From Clytia hemisphaerica (lineage: Eukaryota > Cnidaria > Hydrozoa > Leptothecata > Clytiidae): 64,000 nucleotides of DNA. This document shows positions 11,698 through 24,464 of this stretch, piece by piece. Below the pieces are notes generated by a model. The model saw nothing but the letters and a program-made list of their open reading frames with translations, did no database searches and had not been told where the DNA came from. The stretch lies in the NCBI GenBank assembly GCA_902728285.1, contig CACVBU010001228.1, positions 382,012 to 446,011 of the forward strand, given 5' to 3'. Within the stretch, counting starts at the first letter, position 1, and the number at the start of each line of letters is the position of its first letter. Made by a program: the position numbers and the translations under genes.

Positions 11698-14600
11698 TTA
11701 CATATCACCCGAATGGTGATCAAAGGATGGCAATCGACATTGAAACGTACCGAATCGAATATAATTAATCTTAACGTATCGCTTCTTGAAACGATTTCGA
11801 TCAAAATGAACCATGAATTCCAATTTGAAAATCGAATTCTTCTTAATAAAGCCATTGTACTCTCGATTCTCAATGCTGAAAATTTTGACATTCCTGGCTG
11901 CTGGTGTTCTGATTCCTTGAGGAACATCAAGGATTAAGATTTCCTTGGTGAAACCAACTTCCATATTCCAACCCTTCATGGTGTAATTGACCGGGATGTT
12001 GAATTCCGCCCTAAAACCGTCCGGTGGAGTGTTGTCAATCATCCGAATGTACTGGTCACAATCGGGGTATTTGATTGCTTCAGATTTGGGTTCGGGGCAT
12101 TGAAATTTCCCGAATTGGATTCCAGTGATTCCAATTTTCCCTGTCAACACGAAAGAAAATTGTTTACTTAGATGAATATTTAAAAGAAATATCTTCTTTT
12201 ATTTAAACCCAATTTTAAAAAACATTTAGACTGAAATTTGGGCAAAAACAATAAGAACATGGTACGTTGTAATAACGTTGGCCCAAAAATTAAGAATTTG
12301 CTCACGATATCCATGATGAAAGGCAAAAAGACACCATTCTTATAAAAAAAAGCGTGTAGTATTAAGTCAAAACTCAACTGAATTTTTCTATAGGCTTGCT
12401 TTCGAGGAAAGAATCTCTTGATTGCTTGTGTTTTTTTAGTCTCTTAAAAAAGCTTTCTCGTTTTTTTATAAGAACAAACTACCACCATTATGGTATGTAA
12501 GAACAAAGGGCTTCACTAGAATATTATGAACAAACATTTTAAGGCTTTGAAAACTTTAAAACACTCAATTTATTAGTAAATTGCACTAAAATACTAACAT
12601 AAGAACATTTTTGTGCTTAAAACTAGGTTAAGTTAAGAACATCCGTAGGCTGAAAATAATTTTGGGTGTTCTAATAAAAAAATTGTATTTTTCCCTACCT
12701 TTCATCCAGCGTTCGTGATGAATGGTCATATCAAGGCTGAAGAAACTATTCAAACGAAGTCTTCTCAGTTGGTCGGTAAATTTGATGAAAATTCGATACT
12801 CGCGATTATCGTTTGATACTCTACGTAAACCGTGATCACCTAAACAAAAATGAGATCCGAAGTTTTAGGAAGGGTAAAAGATTCTCTACCAACATACGCA
12901 TCATTTCCTCTCTGACACAATCGTATTATAAGAGGGCTCATTTTATTTATTTTTTCACTTCCATGAGTCCCGGGTAGGCTCACAAAAAACACCAAAATAG
13001 AAAAATTAGTCCCTCGTAGGGGTCTTCTTAGAAAAATTGGGGTAAAAAGTAGAAAATTTTGTAATTTCAGTCCCATTCAGGGTCACTTTTTCCTCAAATT
13101 TTGGCAATTTTTTTCAAAAAACCAGTCCCACATAAGGGTCCATTTTTCGAACCTCAGCGGAGCACCGCCCTGTCGGTCGGCAAGGGTAGTACCCCCTCCC
13201 CCGGTTAATAGTTGCAAAAATACTATAAAGAAAATTTCTATGAGCTTTACAATTTCGAATTTTTAGCTTATAAAAACTATAGTTCAAAAATTATATTGAC
13301 AACCTCACAGTTCCGGTGAAAATTTCTATCGAAATCCCAAGAGAGATGTTTGGTTAGGTGCAGTTTTTTCCATTCTCAAATGGGAATAAACAAAGTCAAT
13401 TTTCCAATTGGGCTTAAATTGCAAAGTATTTTTACACCAGGGACAAAACTTTGGTCAAATTTTCCAGAGGGATTGGGGTTTCTGACACAATGTTGTATAT
13501 TAGACCCTCTTCCACAAAGCAGACAAATTGCTCGCTAATGAGACGTGATTTCTCTTATTGACATGCAGTTATTGTTGGGTTATCGTAGTCCGAATGATGT
13601 TGAAATACACGTTTTTTTATAAGAACAAACTTTATAAGAACATAAGGCTTCGAGGCCCAAAAATTTAAGAACATTCTAAGAACATACTAAGGCTTTGGAG
13701 ACTTAAAAACATGCAATTTCTTAAGAAATTACATCAAAATGCTCAAAAAATGCTGAAAATAAGAACATCTTAAGAACATTTTTAGGCTTCAAATCCAAAA
13801 AACTAAGAACATCCGAAAAGGCTTCTAAAATTTTTGACGTTCTTAGAAATAAAAAAACGTGTTCACTAAAAAGTCATTATACCTTCAGGGATATCCAATG
13901 CATTTAGAGATCTGTTGAATTTGAGAATAACATGACCATCTTTGAATAAATCTTGTGGATATGGTGTCATTTCTTGTAAAACTGGTAACTCTAACATTCC
14001 TAGAAAAAAAAAAGATTCAGTTCTAAACTAATGAAGTGGAAGCTTTTGTAATCCATGTCAATTATGACGTCATATCATAAATTACTTTTTCCATAATTTT
14101 ACAAAAAAGGCAAAAACATTATTCGATTATTAGGCAGAATAGTAACAGTGAAATTTACATCCTAATACACTTCTTTTGAAATATAAATGCACCAAACTTA
14201 TGTCCTTTTTTTGGACATACCATAAATTACACGAGGGCATTTGTAGACTTTTAGGTTTCTTTTTATAAAAGCGAGAAAATTTTTGATGAGGCTCGGCTGT
14301 TTTTATTTTTTCAAAACTTTTGGCCTCAAATTTTTTTATCCTGTTCTAATTCTTAGGAGAAATTTAGGTTGTTTCTGCCTTGATATTTTTATCGTTTCGA
14401 TACCCTCAATTTGCCCGAAAGTCCGCCATTTCAGGCAAAGGATTGTTCTTAAATTGTTCTTATTTTTTGGAATTTTTGTGCCTCATTGTTCTAAAAAATA
14501 AGAATGTAAGAAAGCACACCCATAGCTACTTTTAGCTAATTTACCAACTGACATTTAATAACTGACAGGGTCAGCTTTTCGAACTCCATCGATTCTAAAT

Positions 14601-15164
14601 TTTAGGTATATTATTCTGTAATTTATGGCCAAGTACGATGGAGTTCGAAAAGCTGACCCTGTCAGTTATTAAATGTCAGTTGGTAAATTTGGGACCCTGT
14701 CTGAACGAAAAGTTGAACGATTTTCTCATTTTCACCCTCAAACGTGGCAAAAATGACTAAAAGTACAGGAAAAGCTGAAAGATCTTTAAATATCCACCCT
14801 GAAAATTCTCCAAAATAACCCAAAGTCGACCCTATCAGATAAGATACACATCTTGAAAATCAGTTTGGGACCCTATCAGATATCATCAGAGCCTAAAAAA
14901 GGGACCCTGACCAGTGGCACATCCCCGTATCCAATTCTACCGAAGCCGTATCCCCCCCGGGATTGAGACAGAATATTGGACTGTTTTTTAGTCCGAAAAA
15001 CGGAATTTAGCAAAACGTTTACCTCTATAGCCATCGGGCCATTCGTTAATAATATCCAGAAAAGCATGACATGGAAATTTCCCAACATCCCTTGCGGGCC
15101 TCGAATAAACAATCCCAATCAGTGACGAAACCAGCAACAAAAAGGCCGTTGCAAAATGCCCCAT
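11698..15164 (-). CDS. Secreted two-domain CBM2-like protein, paralogue A
   Basis: Four exons on the minus strand: 15164-15023, 13999-13883, 12839-12699, 12140-11698 (TAA), 280 residues, all introns phase 1. Residues 1-21 are a signal peptide (MGHFATAFLLLVSSLIGIVYS). Domain 1 runs from Cys32 (FPCHA) to Cys148 (FGKFQC); domain 2 from Cys161 (DCDQ) to Cys268 (TFQC). Each shows W/P-DGF/Y-x-G/A, a hydrophobic strand, then W/H-xx-x-L/V-x-F and a xxL-x-I/V-P-x-G turn. The bracketing Cys pair, DGF motif and alternating strands resemble bacterial-type cellulose-binding CBM2 beta-sandwiches, but the aromatic surface Trp residues of true CBM2 are mostly missing, so sugar binding is unproven. No enzyme domain follows. 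The exons are clear; the family name is an inference. Confidence 0.78.
12466..12690. mobile_element. Degraded ACACGTTTTTTTATAAGAAC-family MITE
   Basis: Starts TCGTTTTTTTATAAGAACAAACT and ends GGTGTTCTAATAAAAAAATTG, with the usual internal TTAAGAACATnnnnAGGCTT motifs. It lies in intron 3 of gene A. It is decayed compared with the copy at 13607. Confidence 0.55.
13607..13862. mobile_element. MITE with ACACGTTTTTTTAT terminal inverted repeats
   Basis: 256 bp bounded by ACACGTTTTTTTATAAGAAC and GTTCTTAGAAATAAAAAAACGTGT (inverted). Internal TAAGAACATnnnAGGCTT motifs recur in inverted order. It is the best reference copy for a family with many members in this window (21843, 43366, 47991, 42333, 54206 and degraded ones). 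It lies in intron 2 of gene A. Confidence 0.8.
14538..14689. mobile_element. Hairpin element in gene A intron 1
   Basis: Long inverted repeat: AATTTACCAACTGACATTTA at the left and TAAATGTCAGTTGGTAAATT at the right. Pairing continues through TAACTGACAGGGTCAGCTTT and TCGAACTCCATCG, with a loop of about 45 bp. The right flank continues with GGGACCCTGTC motifs that also occur near 4375. Confidence 0.75.
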
Positions 15165-16120
15165 CTCGAGCTTATACTGATTGCTACGACTGCTTCGAGG
15201 GTGGCTTAAAAACGTATTATATATAGCAGTATTATGTAAAGTAATAAATTGGTGACAAATTTCAAGCTGTATAAATATTCAAACAGAGGCAGTGGTTTCC
15301 CTCTGTTATAAGAAGGGCTCTTCCAGAAAAAATGAATATGGGAGGGGTGGAGGATGTAAAATTCTTTGGAAATTTACCACCGGACATTGTAAATTTTGAC
15401 CCATCGGACATTGTAAATTTTGACCCCCCGGACATTAAAAACCACCCCTAATCAGAGCAAGTTTTCCTCTAATATTTTGTAGATTTTTCACTACCCCCGG
15501 ACAAAATATACAATATATCCTCAACCCCCCTCCCATGTACAAAGATTTTCTGGAAGAGCCCAGAGTAACATCTAATGTTTTAAGTATTAAGAAAGAAGAA
15601 AGAACTTACGATCCTTACACGATGAACCATAGCATTCCAGCAAAAATTCTCAAGAAATGCCAAAGTGTCTTCTTCCCTGCTCTTCTGTAGACCATATCTC
15701 AAATTTTAAACTGTATGACATATTCATGAATAAAATCATGAAATAATAAAGGTATACGGAGTCAAAAAAATTCGAAAAGCGAACAAATTAACACAAGAAT
15801 TTTAGCCCCATTTCACTTTCCAGTATGTAGAAACCCTTCCGTGATTGAAATTTCTTCATTTACACAGCTCTTCAAATAATCTAGTTGCAAATATGATAAA
15901 TTTTCAAACAATTTTCGAAGGGTTGATTAAATTAACACCTAACAAAGAACTTTACTATTGAAGGCAAGCTACAAAAAGGAGCTTGCACCCAGATAACATC
16001 TTCAAAAACCCAAAATAAAGTGTTGTTGATTTGGAGCTAGTATCTGTTAATTCAAAATGTACAATTAAATTTTACAAATTAAATCTGTATAACTGATAAT
16101 TGTACATCAAAGAGGAAACA

Positions 16121-16556
16121 TACTTTAGGCGTACAAACTTTCGCGAGCAAAAACTTTCGCGATTTTCGCGAATTTTGGCCCTTTTCGCGAAAGTGAATGT
16201 CTTTAAAAATTCTAGGAAGGGCCATTCGTGAAAGTTTATGCTCGCGAAAAATTCTTGACAAAATAGAAAATCTGTAAAACTTCAAAATTTGTATAAAATG
16301 TAACTTTTATGGCACTTTTTAGCCTGCTAAAAGACTAATAAGTCAAAGGACAAATATTTCAAGCCGATCCAAGAAGTATTTGTCCCTCTAAGCCATTATT
16401 TTATGTGAAAATTCTCAATTTGACGTCTTCATTCGCGAAAGTTTATGCTCGCGAAAAATATTTTTCCGTTAAATTCGCGAAAGTAAATGTCGTGAATTTC
16501 GCGATTTTTCGTCCTCTCGAAAGTTTCTGCACGCGAAAGTTTGTACGCCTAAAGTA
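16121..16556. mobile_element. 436-bp TACTTTAGGCGTA inverted-repeat element, copy 1
   Basis: Bounded by TACTTTAGGCGTACAAACTT and AAGTTTGTACGCCTAAAGTA (perfect inverted ends). The interior is full of TTCGCGAAAGT motifs. Copy 2 (28245-28680) is exactly the same length and nearly identical by eye. It lies between gene A and gene B. Confidence 0.82.
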
Positions 16557-16748
16557 GTCGAATAACATTTAAATTAGGAGGAAAACTTTGTCAATTTTGT
16601 AAAGATCTTTGTCAAAACTCTCCCTTGAAGTTAAACAGAAGATTTCTTCTCTATAGTAAGAGTAAAGTTTTGAACTTCGTTCCACAACCGTCCACCCGCA
16701 TCACTTCCCCGAGCCAGCAACCATCTGAAGGTTTAAGATAGATCTCAA

Positions 16749-19700
16749 TCAGCTTGTTGAATGTCCACATTTGAAACGACCTGATCGAATATAAGTAACT
16801 TCCATACCTTGATCCGCATCAATAAAACGAACTTTGAAAAATAAATTTAATTTACTTTCATTTGAATTTTCACTATCAATAGCAGAGCTTATTTCATGTT
16901 GGTTTTGTATAGCAAATTCTTTTGAATCTCTGGCGTTCTTCGGTGGCGTATAGAGTCCATGATAAATAATCAATGTTTTGACCGGACTGGCAAAATGTAC
17001 TGTCATTCTATAACGATCCTTTGTAAGATTGGAAGGGATATTAAATCTTCCTTCGTATCCATCACTGAGGTTAGACATTATTCTAATGACAAAATCATCG
17101 CACTTTGAATAATAATAGAAGCTACTGGAATTCTGATTTGCTTTGGTTACTGTACTGCTCTGGTCATTTGATTCTTGTTCACTCGGTTCATCTGGGCATT
17201 TGAATTTTCCAAACTGAATGTAGACGATACCCAACTTTCCTATAAATAAATCATATTGTTTTACAGGAGCTGGAATTAAAGGGACATAAAAGTACTGACG
17301 AAATTTGTAAACAAACCGTATGCAGCTGGATACAAAATCAAAACAAATGTCACATGTCAAAATAAACATGCTATGCTGAATGGACCTACCTGATGATGAA
17401 AGTTAGATAGCAATGCGAGGAGAAAAATGAAAAAAAATCAGTCAGTAAATATAGCGTTTAGCGAACATACATAAAGCAATAAATTCATCATTGATTGTTG
17501 ATGGGGGGAGAGGGAAGGGTTGCAGGGAAAAAATAAATAGAAAGTTCTGGTCGCAAAAATCAGTTTTATTGACAATTGAATCATGCTTGATGGTGAGCAT
17601 TGTTATCAATAATGTTTTTGTGCGAAAAACATACAATGTATAGCAATGTACCCTCCCGGTTATTACCATAATGGCTTTATGGCAACTCCTGAACTTGGGC
17701 ACAGGATGTACGGATGTGTGAAAAACATAGAAATATAAGGAAAAAATCCAATGAAAATCTGCAAAAACGGCGATTTCCGGCATTTTCAACCGTAAAAATT
17801 TTTCTTAAAAATCGAACTCGGCCATGTTTAAAAATCAGAAAAAACTAAATTTTCGGCCGGAAAATTTTTTTTTTGAAAATCGGGCTCCGTCACATTTTAG
17901 GTATTGCCATTTTGCATCAGTGTGCAAAATTTCCTAAAAGAATATAAATCACAGCTCTAGAAATTCAAGAAATACTGTCTTTCCGGCAATATAGGTTGTT
18001 CCGGCAATTTTTCCAGCTTCAAAAATCAATTTTATTGAAAATTGAAACATGCTTGATGGTGCATTGCTATTAATAATAATGCTTTTGAATGAAAAAACAA
18101 CCAATTATAAGGAAAAAGTCCAATGAAAACCCAGAAAAACGGCGATTTCCGATTTCGGTCACAAAAATCAAACTGGGCCATGTCTTGGACAATATTAATA
18201 CGCATCTTTGAGCAAAAAATAAGAAAAAACTAATGATAAAACCTCGAGAAAATGCCAAAAAAACATTTTTCCAGCATATTTTTTTTCGAAAATCGGGCTC
18301 AGTCACTTTTTAGGAATCATCATTTTGCATCATTGTGCCAAAAAAAACAGAAAAAAGTAATGAGCCAATCCCGAGAAAAGCTGGTAACAGACGGACTAAC
18401 GAACGGACAAAAGTGGGTTAATTATTTAAAGGACCTCCAAAGGGGTACCCGTAGGCATGTCCAAAAATCAAAGCAAATATGGCTGATTTTGATTGTATAC
18501 CGAGTTTATCGTTCTACATCTGCAATTTGAGCTTTACTAAGCTCATTTGACGTCGATCGATACTTAGATTATCAGCCGGATTGACATCAATCACTGTATC
18601 TCACCAACATTCTGCCGATTGGTAGTGTGAAGGTTTCGATCACAGACTTTCACCGCAATGGACTGTGTTCGAATCCCAAGCACTTCCAGGCAGGGGGTGT
18701 TAGGGAAATATGGCGATAGACTCTCTACCTTCAATCACTGATTTTGATTGTTTCAATTGTTTTACAAGTTTGTTTTGGACACGTGATTTTAATTGTTCGT
18801 TTTAATGACACGTGGTTCGCGCAATGTTTACATTTTACTACTTTTATGTCCCTTTATCAGGAAAATTGGTTCCCAAAAATTAGTTTCATCTATAATCAAG
18901 ATTACTCTTATCAAATTCACCATTGTTTTAAAACGTACATAAGGTATTTAGATTCCACGAAATTATCTGTGTTGAGATCATTGAAATATCAAATTCTGAA
19001 TTCCAGAAGCTTTCAAAAGAGTTTCGTAATATTTGATAAATTCCATGTACTATGTCACGAATAATGTTTGACATCTCAATCATTAAGTTTAAAACCCGAA
19101 AGGCTACTTAGAGTAGAATCTTTTACCTTTTTCAGGCAAGAAAAAGTGAAGCCACTTATTTCCCATCCAGAATGCGCCTAGAACGCAATCATGACGACGG
19201 ATTGTATCTATAGTGGTTCCTTTGTTTTTGAGGACTGCTTTTTTTTATCTAGCGATTGATCTTATTTTTAATCCGGCGTTTGTGTAAAAACCACGCGCGG
19301 GCGTTCTGGATGTGAAATTAAGTAGCTTCATTTCCCATCCAAAAGTTTCTAGTCTAGCCCCTTCGGGGCTTTAAACTTTAGATAATGAACGGTTTAGATA
19401 ATAATACGAAACACTTTTAAAATCCTAAACTCTGTCTTATCAAATTGGATTCCCAATGGATTGTATTTCAAATGGATCTGATTCTTGTGGAGCCCAATTC
19501 TTTAAAATACCGTGTATTGGTCTAATGTCGACACGCCTCATCTAATTTGACACCTTTCTTTAGAGATAGGAATAATAAGAAAGTCGGAATCGCTTTATTC
19601 ATTTGCTTAGCAGTCAGAGAGAAAAAAACCCTTCGTCAACCTTCTTATTATTCTTATCTCTGAAAAGAAGGATGTCGACGGTGCCATGACGGTACAGAGG

Positions 19701-21512
19701 AATAGAATATTGAACGTCACCTCCAATTCCAACTTTCGGCTGTGCAGTGAAATTCAAATAAAACGTTTCATTGATTTTCAAGTCTTCAGTTGATTTGAGG
19801 AGAATGTGATGTTGTTTGTCGTCGTCTGATTTCATTCGTTTCTTCGAGTTTTCTAGGTGAAAGAATACTTAATTTTATGTGAGCACCCCCTTCTAAAACA
19901 CCTACATGTTCTTTTTTATAAACATACAAAAATCCAAAAGCTGGCTCGGAAATGCTTAGATCGAGAGATTTACAAAGCTGAAAAATGCTTCGAGGGATGC
20001 TTATATCCTAAGCAAAATTTTAGAGAAATTTCAAAAATCCAGCCAAAAGCAAACAAATTCTGGTAATCGAAAAATAAGGAAAATTCTTTTTGATGACAGT
20101 ACTTTTATGAAAATGTATGAATCGATGAAGTAACGTTAGCCTGTACCAAACTCTTCTACCAAACGCCCGTGGGCGGGATGGTGCAAGTTAAAGTAAAGTC
20201 AACTTAGTCAATTTTCTTGATTTAGTTAAGATATTGGAATGATAAAAACACTTCGCCAATCTGGATTTTAGGATATTATAACAATCTTTGAGATCTAGTA
20301 AAAGGGGATGACCCCCTTCGAAAACATAGTCTTCTGTAGGTTTACCTTTAGGAATAGCCAGGTTTTCAAGCGGTTGGTTAAATTTAAGTATGATATGAGC
20401 GTCTTTGAAAAGATCTCCATTTATTGTTTTTGATGATGACATATCTTGAAGAACTGGCAATTTTAAGGTACCTGTGTATGGAAGAGAATAACTGTATTTA
20501 AAAAAAAGGAATTTTATAATTTGAAGTCTTCATTTGGACCTATAGCCAAAGTACATCATCAAAACAGTCAGCACTCGATCTGAAAACCAAATCATGTTGA
20601 CAAAAATTTTATGTGTTACTTATGGCCTCAAAATTCTTACCATATTAAGTTATAACGTTTCGAGGCCCATCTTTCGAACCTGGTCTGGAACTGTAAATCT
20701 CATTGAGCAGTACGTAGTTGATGATGTCGGAAGGAAATATGGTGGATTTTGGGTCATTTCGGAGCATTTTAGGGGGTCTAATTGATCTGATTTGAAAAAA
20801 TGACCCTATTTTCGTTATCTATTTTTAATAATCTTTCGAGTACATAGAACACGTTGAGATTTATTTTTAGTTAGTTAGTGTATGCAACAAACTATACAAG
20901 AAAATATATCTTGCTTCGATGGCCAAAATATTAAGAACATTGTTAAGAAGCTTTGTAGACCATAAAACACCGGATTTCTTAGGAAATCGCACAAAAATAC
21001 TCACAAAATGGTGAAATTAAAAACATTTTTAGGCTTAAAGGTTTTATTTTTACATAAATGTTCCCGTTTCATATCAGACACATATTTCATATAAGGACAG
21101 TGTCTCCCTAGTGTTATATTATGCTGAATAAACAAAAATTGTTTTCTTTTCCTCTTTCTGACCAATCTTGCTCTACATCCGTGTCAATTCAATGTGAAAA
21201 AGCTTGTAAATTAAAATTGACCTGAATTGACGAGTAAACTAACAATATCACACTTAAAAACAAAACAACAAAACCTTCAAAACTCAAATAGTTGAGAACA
21301 TTTAAAGGTTTCAAAGATTTTGGATGTTCTAATAAAAACCCGTGTAGCAGTCTAAGAAGTATTTACACACCCGTGAGATTGACATAGGATTCTTCATCCC
21401 CCTTGATATCCAAATATTCAGCATGGCAGGGAAATTTCGCCGGTGTGACCGAGACTGTACTTATCAAAGAACATGCTAAAAGCAAAAAGGTCAACTGAAA
21501 TCGTTCAACCAT
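16749..21512 (-). CDS. Secreted two-domain CBM2-like protein, paralogue B
   Basis: Four exons on the minus strand: 21512-21371, 20471-20346, 19852-19721, 17239-16749, 296 residues, all introns phase 1; exon 1 is 142 nt, as in A. Residues 1-22 are a signal peptide (FLLLACSLISTVSV core). Domain 1 spans Cys29 (KFPCH) to Cys148 (FGKFKC); a Ser/Asn/Gln-rich linker (149-179) with Tyr-Tyr-Tyr follows; domain 2 spans Cys180 to Cys291. Domain 2 has SDGYEGRFNIP, RMTVHFASPV and FFKVRFID strands that line up with A. The exon 3 donor is a non-canonical GAG|GTGACG, chosen because it restores the A-like join (KVGIG then GKLGIVYIQFGKF). Without that splice, exon 3 reads on to a stop at 19614. Function is unknown: probably an extracellular, possibly glycan-binding protein. 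Confidence 0.75.
17392..18462 (-). mobile_element. GGACCTAC-ended element, reverse-orientation copy
   Basis: Inside gene B intron 3. Starts GGACCTACCTGATGATGAAAG, matching the reverse complement of the 9950-9981 end, and ends with the ACGGACTAACGAACGG tract followed by GGACCTCCAAAGGGG and CATGTCC, matching the 8096 end. It is shorter than the 8096 copy, with fewer internal units and no nested insert. Confidence 0.6.
18610..18690 (+). repeat. tRNA-like (SINE head?) sequence
   Basis: A B-box-like TGTTCGAATCC (one mismatch to GGTTCGANNCC) lies 3' of an A-box-like TTGGTAGTGTG. I could not fold a full cloverleaf with an acceptor stem, so this is not called as a tRNA gene. It could be the head of a tRNA-derived SINE. 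Confidence 0.25.
19120..19375. repeat. Dispersed repeat, copy 1 (TCAGGCAAGAAAAAGTGAAG)
   Basis: Shares TTTCAGGCAAGAAAAAGTGAAG near its left and a TCTAGCCCCTTCGGGGCTT end with a second copy at 33648-33900 (TCTAGCCCTTCGGGCTT). The middles are related but diverged, including GTGTAAAAACCA. It lies in gene B intron 3. The class is unknown. Confidence 0.5.
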
Positions 21513-21842
21513 TTCAAAATTTCAACCCTTTAAAGGCAATTCTGGCAATAAAATGTTGTTCGTATCCAGTGGTTTGATATTTTTGCTATTTTTCAAATAT
21601 TAAAAAAAGAAGAATCACTTTGAGTATTTTATATAATAATTTTTCTTAATTCTTAACTGTTTTTTTTTTCACTCCATATTTTCAGCACAATGCATGCACC
21701 ATGGTTCTGGGGTATGGCACAGCGCCAGTGAAGAGAAAAGGGTTTTGGTTGAAATGGTTGATTGACTCTCTATAAACACAATGCATAACTGACTGTGTGA
21801 ACTGAGGAGGATTTTCTATGGCTGTTGTTATTTGGGAATACT

Positions 21843-22206
21843 ACACGTTTTTTTTTATTAGAACCTAGTTTATAAGAACATTGAGGCTGAAATTCGTCGA
21901 AAAATTAAGAACACCGTAAGAACATGCCCAGCCTCAGTTTGGAAAAAAATGACAAGAACTACAAATTTTTCCTCTTTTCAAGCAGTTTTAATTGAACTTA
22001 GGGATGGATTTTCTAAAATCGAGAGTCAAATATTGTCCAAATTTTACCAATTTTAAGTGCTCTTTATTTTGCATGATAATGTCGATTTAGAGGAGTCTGA
22101 AAAATTAAGAACGCATCTAAGAACATTTTGGGCTTAAAATTTCTAAAAAAATAAGCACATCCAGGCTCAGCCAAATTTTAGGTGTTCTAATAAAAAAAAA
22201 ACGTGT
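21843..22206. mobile_element. ACACGTTTTTTT-family MITE
   Basis: Ends ACACGTTTTTTTTTATTAGAAC and GGTGTTCTAATAAAAAAAAAACGTGT (inverted), 364 bp, just upstream of gene B. A further partial family member abuts it at about 22225-22440. Confidence 0.75.
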
Positions 22207-22909
22207 AGTCTACTTTATTGACCTCTTCACTTTTTTTATAAGAACAAGTAAAATCGTGCTGAGGTTCGGAAGTTCTTATTTTTTGGCACTTTGAGCCTCA
22301 AATTGTTCTTATCATATTCTTATTTACAGGGTGTTGAGCTATTTTAGGCGTTATACCCAATTTTTACTACTTTGGCCACTAAATTGCTTGAAATTGAGTA
22401 ATTTTAGGCTCAGCATTGTTCTTAAGGGCTCTGACCATAGTGAATTTTTCATAATTGTCGTGTATAAAATGTGTTTTTCTGACTGATGTAACCAACAAAA
22501 TTATAGTATAAATATAGTCTAGAAGTATAAAACCTTCAACTACTCAAAATGGAAACACTAAAGACAAAACCCACAAAACAAAAAGACAATACGAATTACA
22601 ACAAAAATCTAGACTGAACATTCACAGAAAATCAATCAGGTTGGAGTTGAAAAGGAAAATATGATGAAATAGAAATCCATCAATGCAAAACTAGTGATCT
22701 AAAATGACTATAAGGAAGAAAGCAACTCAATATGAGTTAAGATGGAAAGAAGTAACTCAATATGAGTCAAAAATATATATGATGTACATTTTCTGTTGGA
22801 CCAACTATTTCTGAATCTGAAAACTCAAAAATTGCATTGAAAAAGCCAGAACGCGGATTGGACCTACCTGATGATTAAAGTTATAGCAAGTAGAGCAGTT
22901 TAATATAGA

Positions 22910-23162
22910 ACACCCCTGTCTCAAGGCCCCGGTGAAACTTTTTCTTACTGGGATAAAAATTTTATTGTTCTAAAGGTTAAAAAATCCAGTGGGGATGGTT
23001 TGGAGTGCAATTTCTAAACAATGAATTTCGATTGGGGATGAAATCAAAATCGTTTTCTCAGTGGGGGCTGTAATTTTAGGGTATTTTTACCAACGAGAAC
23101 GAAAATGTTGCCAAATTTTCCAGTGGAGATGGGGCCCCAGCGGGTCTGTCACACAGGGGTGT
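22910..23162. mobile_element. ACACCCCTGTCTCA-ended element, copy 1
   Basis: Starts ACACCCCTGTCTCAAGGCCCCGG and ends CAGCGGGTCTGTCACACAGGGGTGT, so the ends are inverted repeats. It is closely similar to 29786-30064. Diverged relatives lie near 13300-13500, 42900-43196 and 49495-49730. Confidence 0.7.
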
Positions 23163-23311
23163 ATTTTATTGTAGTGACCAATAAAATCTGAAAATCGACT
23201 TTCTTAAAACAGGCAAAAATGAAGGAAATAAAAGTTTTAAAAATAGAACTTTGAGGGCCTTACGATTTCTTTGGGGTCTAGCCAGGAATTATTTTTCATA
23301 CCTACCATAAG

Positions 23312-24289
23312 CAGTGGCGGCCTGGCAGGGGATGCAGGGTGTGCAGTGCACCACCCAGAAAGATCTGAGAGGGGCACCAAAAGAGCTTTTCAAGGGGGCG
23401 CCAAAATTTTGTTGATGTTTAATTGGGCAATTTGGCGCCCTTCGGCACGTTTATAGCGCCTTTTATGAGTACAAGGTTTTTTCGCCTGCGGCGCCTCTTG
23501 CATCCTTTCTCTTGAATTTTTCCTAAACTTCTATCAATTATATTGAATCAGAAGTAAGAGAAGTGTTGTGTATCCACCAGGGGTTTAAGAGAATGTGTCG
23601 CCGCCCTTATGAATTGGGCGTACGAGAGTGCTCTTCCACGGCCCGCCAGAAATGTTTGTTTGACGGATACGAAAGTCAGTTTTGATGGAAATCCAAGATG
23701 GCGGCTGTTGTTTCATTCGACATCTAAGTTTTGTTGCAAGAAATTTGACATTATTTAGCAAACTCGATTCGACTCAAATTTATTCCTCACTTTCCCCTAG
23801 TTACAAATGCTCACCCCCAAAATGAGAGATTGCCAAAATGATCAAAACTTGTTGATTCTCCCTGTGGTTTTTGTGGTCTTATACTGACTAACTTTCTCCG
23901 TTTTAAAAGATCTTTTAAGCTGTTTGACCTTTCTTACACCAAAATTTTTTGCCTGCAGGGCCTAAATTAGAACGAATCCTTCCACCCAACTTCTGAATTT
24001 TTGGGGGCCTCTTTCAGCCAGTTATCTTTAATGGAGAGTAAAGTAAGACCAGCGGCGCAAAAATTTAAACATTTTCTGATAAGAGTTTTAGAAAGCAAAA
24101 ATATAGACTAAATCGACTTACCAGGTATAAAATTTCCATTTCAAAGATTAGGGGCGTTACTTTCAACCAGTCAGCTCTTACAGTTTAATATTTTCACTTA
24201 ATGATGGAGGGCGCAAATAAGGACAAAAATACCAGGGGCGCCAATTTCATAGTTTGCACCACCAAGAAAATTAAGCCAGGCCGCTACTG
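23312..24289. mobile_element. hAT-like non-autonomous element
   Basis: The ends are CAGTGGCGGCCTGGC and GCCAGGCCGCTACTG, inverted with one mismatch. CAGTGGCG termini are typical of the hAT superfamily. Near both ends is a TGCACCACC motif, also inverted. The element is about 980 bp and has no transposase motif that I can see. A clear 8-bp target duplication was not found, so the class rests on the termini. Confidence 0.6.
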
Positions 24290-24464
24290 TAAGTATACTA
24301 GTAGGTCCCTAAAAAGTATAGCTATATGACCTTGAATTTAACTGTGTGATTTCTAGGTCCAAAAAATTGATTTTTTGATGACCCTTCGCGATAATTGAAA
24401 CTCACGAAATTATGTATTTTATGAAAGTACATTTATAAAAGGTTGTAAAAATATGAAAAATTCA

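Noticed and set aside
18610-18690. Functional tRNA gene
   Set aside because: Only a B-box-like and a weak A-box-like match; no acceptor stem or anticodon arm could be formed.
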